Part shown: one piece after another, positions 63,494 through 64,000 of the stretch
Layout of the letters: every line of letters begins with the position of its first letter
How positions within the stretch are numbered: the stretch's first letter is position 1
Assembly (NCBI GenBank): GCA_964437215.1
Contig: CAYTFZ010000002.1
Location: 1 to 64,000, forward strand
Source: JAAYAN01 sp964437215
GTDB taxonomy: Bacteria; Bacteroidota; Ignavibacteria; Ignavibacteriales; Melioribacteraceae
Direction: 5' to 3'
DNA length: 64,000 bases
Made by a program: the position numbers and the translations under genes
The notes under the pieces: generated by a model
The model's database searches: none
Told to the model about the DNA's origin: nothing
Seen by the model: only the letters and a program-made list of their open reading frames with translations

Positions 63494-64000
63494 GTGGATC
63501 AGTCAGAAAATAAAACTTTAAAAGATGACCGGGAAGCGGAAATGCCGTTTCTCGATCATCTGGAAGAGTTAAGATGGCGGATCATATTTTCAATTATTGG
63601 AATTGCTGCAGGAACAATACTATCGTGGATATTTATAGATTACATTATCGAAGATATTCTGCTTTACCCCGCATTAAAACATTCAATTAAACTTCAAAAT
63701 ATTCAACCTTTCGGACAATTAGTATTGTATTTCAAGGTTGCAATTATTATTGGAATAATTATAAGTATACCAAATATTTTCTATCAGGTATGGAAATTCA
63801 TTTCCCCGGCTTTAAAGGAAAACGAGAAAAAATATATTTCTTCAATAGTTTTATTTTCATCAATCTGTTTTTTAGCAGGAATAATGTTTGCATATTATAT
63901 TATGCTTCCTTTTACATTGAAATTTATTAATGTATTTGGCACAGATTCGGTTGAAAACAATTTCTCGCTTGATTTATATTTTGATATAATATTGAGCATA
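63494..64000 (+). CDS. tatC: Sec-independent protein translocase TatC (partial, cut by the window edge)
   Basis: TatC is the receptor for twin-arginine signal peptides in the inner membrane. From GTG 63494 the frame is open for 169 codons to the edge of the window. It shows the cytoplasmic N-terminal FLDHLEELRWRI, a first helix (IIFSIIGIAAGTILSWIF), the segment PFGQLVLYFKVAIIIGIIISIPNIFYQVWKFISPAL, and helices that continue (SSIVLFSSICFLAGIMFAYYIMLPFTLKFI). Roughly two-thirds of the usual 240-260 residues are present. TatA/B are not in the window. Confidence 0.95.
   Translation, partial: MDQSENKTLKDDREAEMPFLDHLEELRWRIIFSIIGIAAGTILSWIFIDYIIEDILLYPALKHSIKLQNIQPFGQLVLYFKVAIIIGIIISIPNIFYQVWKFISPALKENEKKYISSIVLFSSICFLAGIMFAYYIMLPFTLKFINVFGTDSVENNFSLDLYFDIILSI

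Noticed and set aside
1..64000. CRISPR array, insertion sequence, prophage or defence island
   Set aside because: No periodic repeats, transposase, integrase, restriction or phage-like genes were seen; the only exact long repeats are the two assembly overlaps.

Overview
The window is AT-rich, densely coded bacterial chromosome from the Bacteroidota/Chlorobiota group. An Ignavibacteria-like lineage is my best guess, but that rests on overall flavour and not on a phylogeny. The evidence is a full-length SprA (type IX secretion translocon) next to PorX, a TonB-dependent receptor, a two-component beta-propeller sensor, Ig-like and DUF1684 lipoproteins, Bacteroidetes-type promoters (TTTG or TTG, 20 bp, then TAnnTTTG), and tRNA genes without an encoded CCA. 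It reads as core genome: I see no transposase, integrase, phage gene, CRISPR array or toxin-antitoxin pair.

Layout. Positions 1-1273 hold the last codons of a probable ammonium transporter, a TorF-like porin and a P-II protein. Positions 1276-3774 hold a nitrilase-family amidase and a fused SpmA-SpmB membrane protein. Positions 3970-7148 hold an alanine dehydrogenase-family protein, a CoA hydrolase/transferase and a metallophosphatase. Positions 7257-19188 hold sprA, porX and a tightly packed tsaE-tsaB-DUF1573-accD-panC run. Positions 19190-22433 (minus) hold a TonB receptor followed by an EamA transporter. Positions 22615-27996 hold a complete Rnf operon (C-D-G-E-A-B) plus RseC. Positions 28183-35852 hold two orphan sensor kinases, an unrecognised secreted protein and a small outer-membrane barrel. 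A DUF1684 lipoprotein lies at 36231-37130 (minus). Positions 37313-41591 hold carAB. Positions 41670-48403 hold tRNA-Leu, tRNA-Val, thrS-infC-rpmI-rplT and pheST. Positions 48407-53467 hold a coiled-coil protein, zapA, a 6S RNA, rny, coaE, proline dehydrogenase and tsaD. Positions 53532-62168 hold mltG, an Ig-like lipoprotein, glgA, gmhB and three envelope genes. Positions 62189-64000 hold glyA and the start of tatC, which is cut by the window edge.

The genes combine central functions (translation, pyrimidine, CoA and fatty-acid precursors, tRNA t6A synthesis via TsaB, TsaD and TsaE) with envelope functions (T9SS, Tat export, TonB uptake, murein processing, lipoproteins) and ion-translocating redox metabolism (Rnf).

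Points worth attention: infC lacks any ATG, GTG or TTG start and probably begins at ATC; a foldable 6S RNA lies between zapA and rny; both 100-N gaps are flanked by identical 55-bp copies, which marks an assembler overlap and not biological repeats; the alanine dehydrogenase has Asn where the family's catalytic His is expected; and a secreted protein looks thioredoxin-like but lacks redox cysteines. I found no convincing undescribed multi-gene system.
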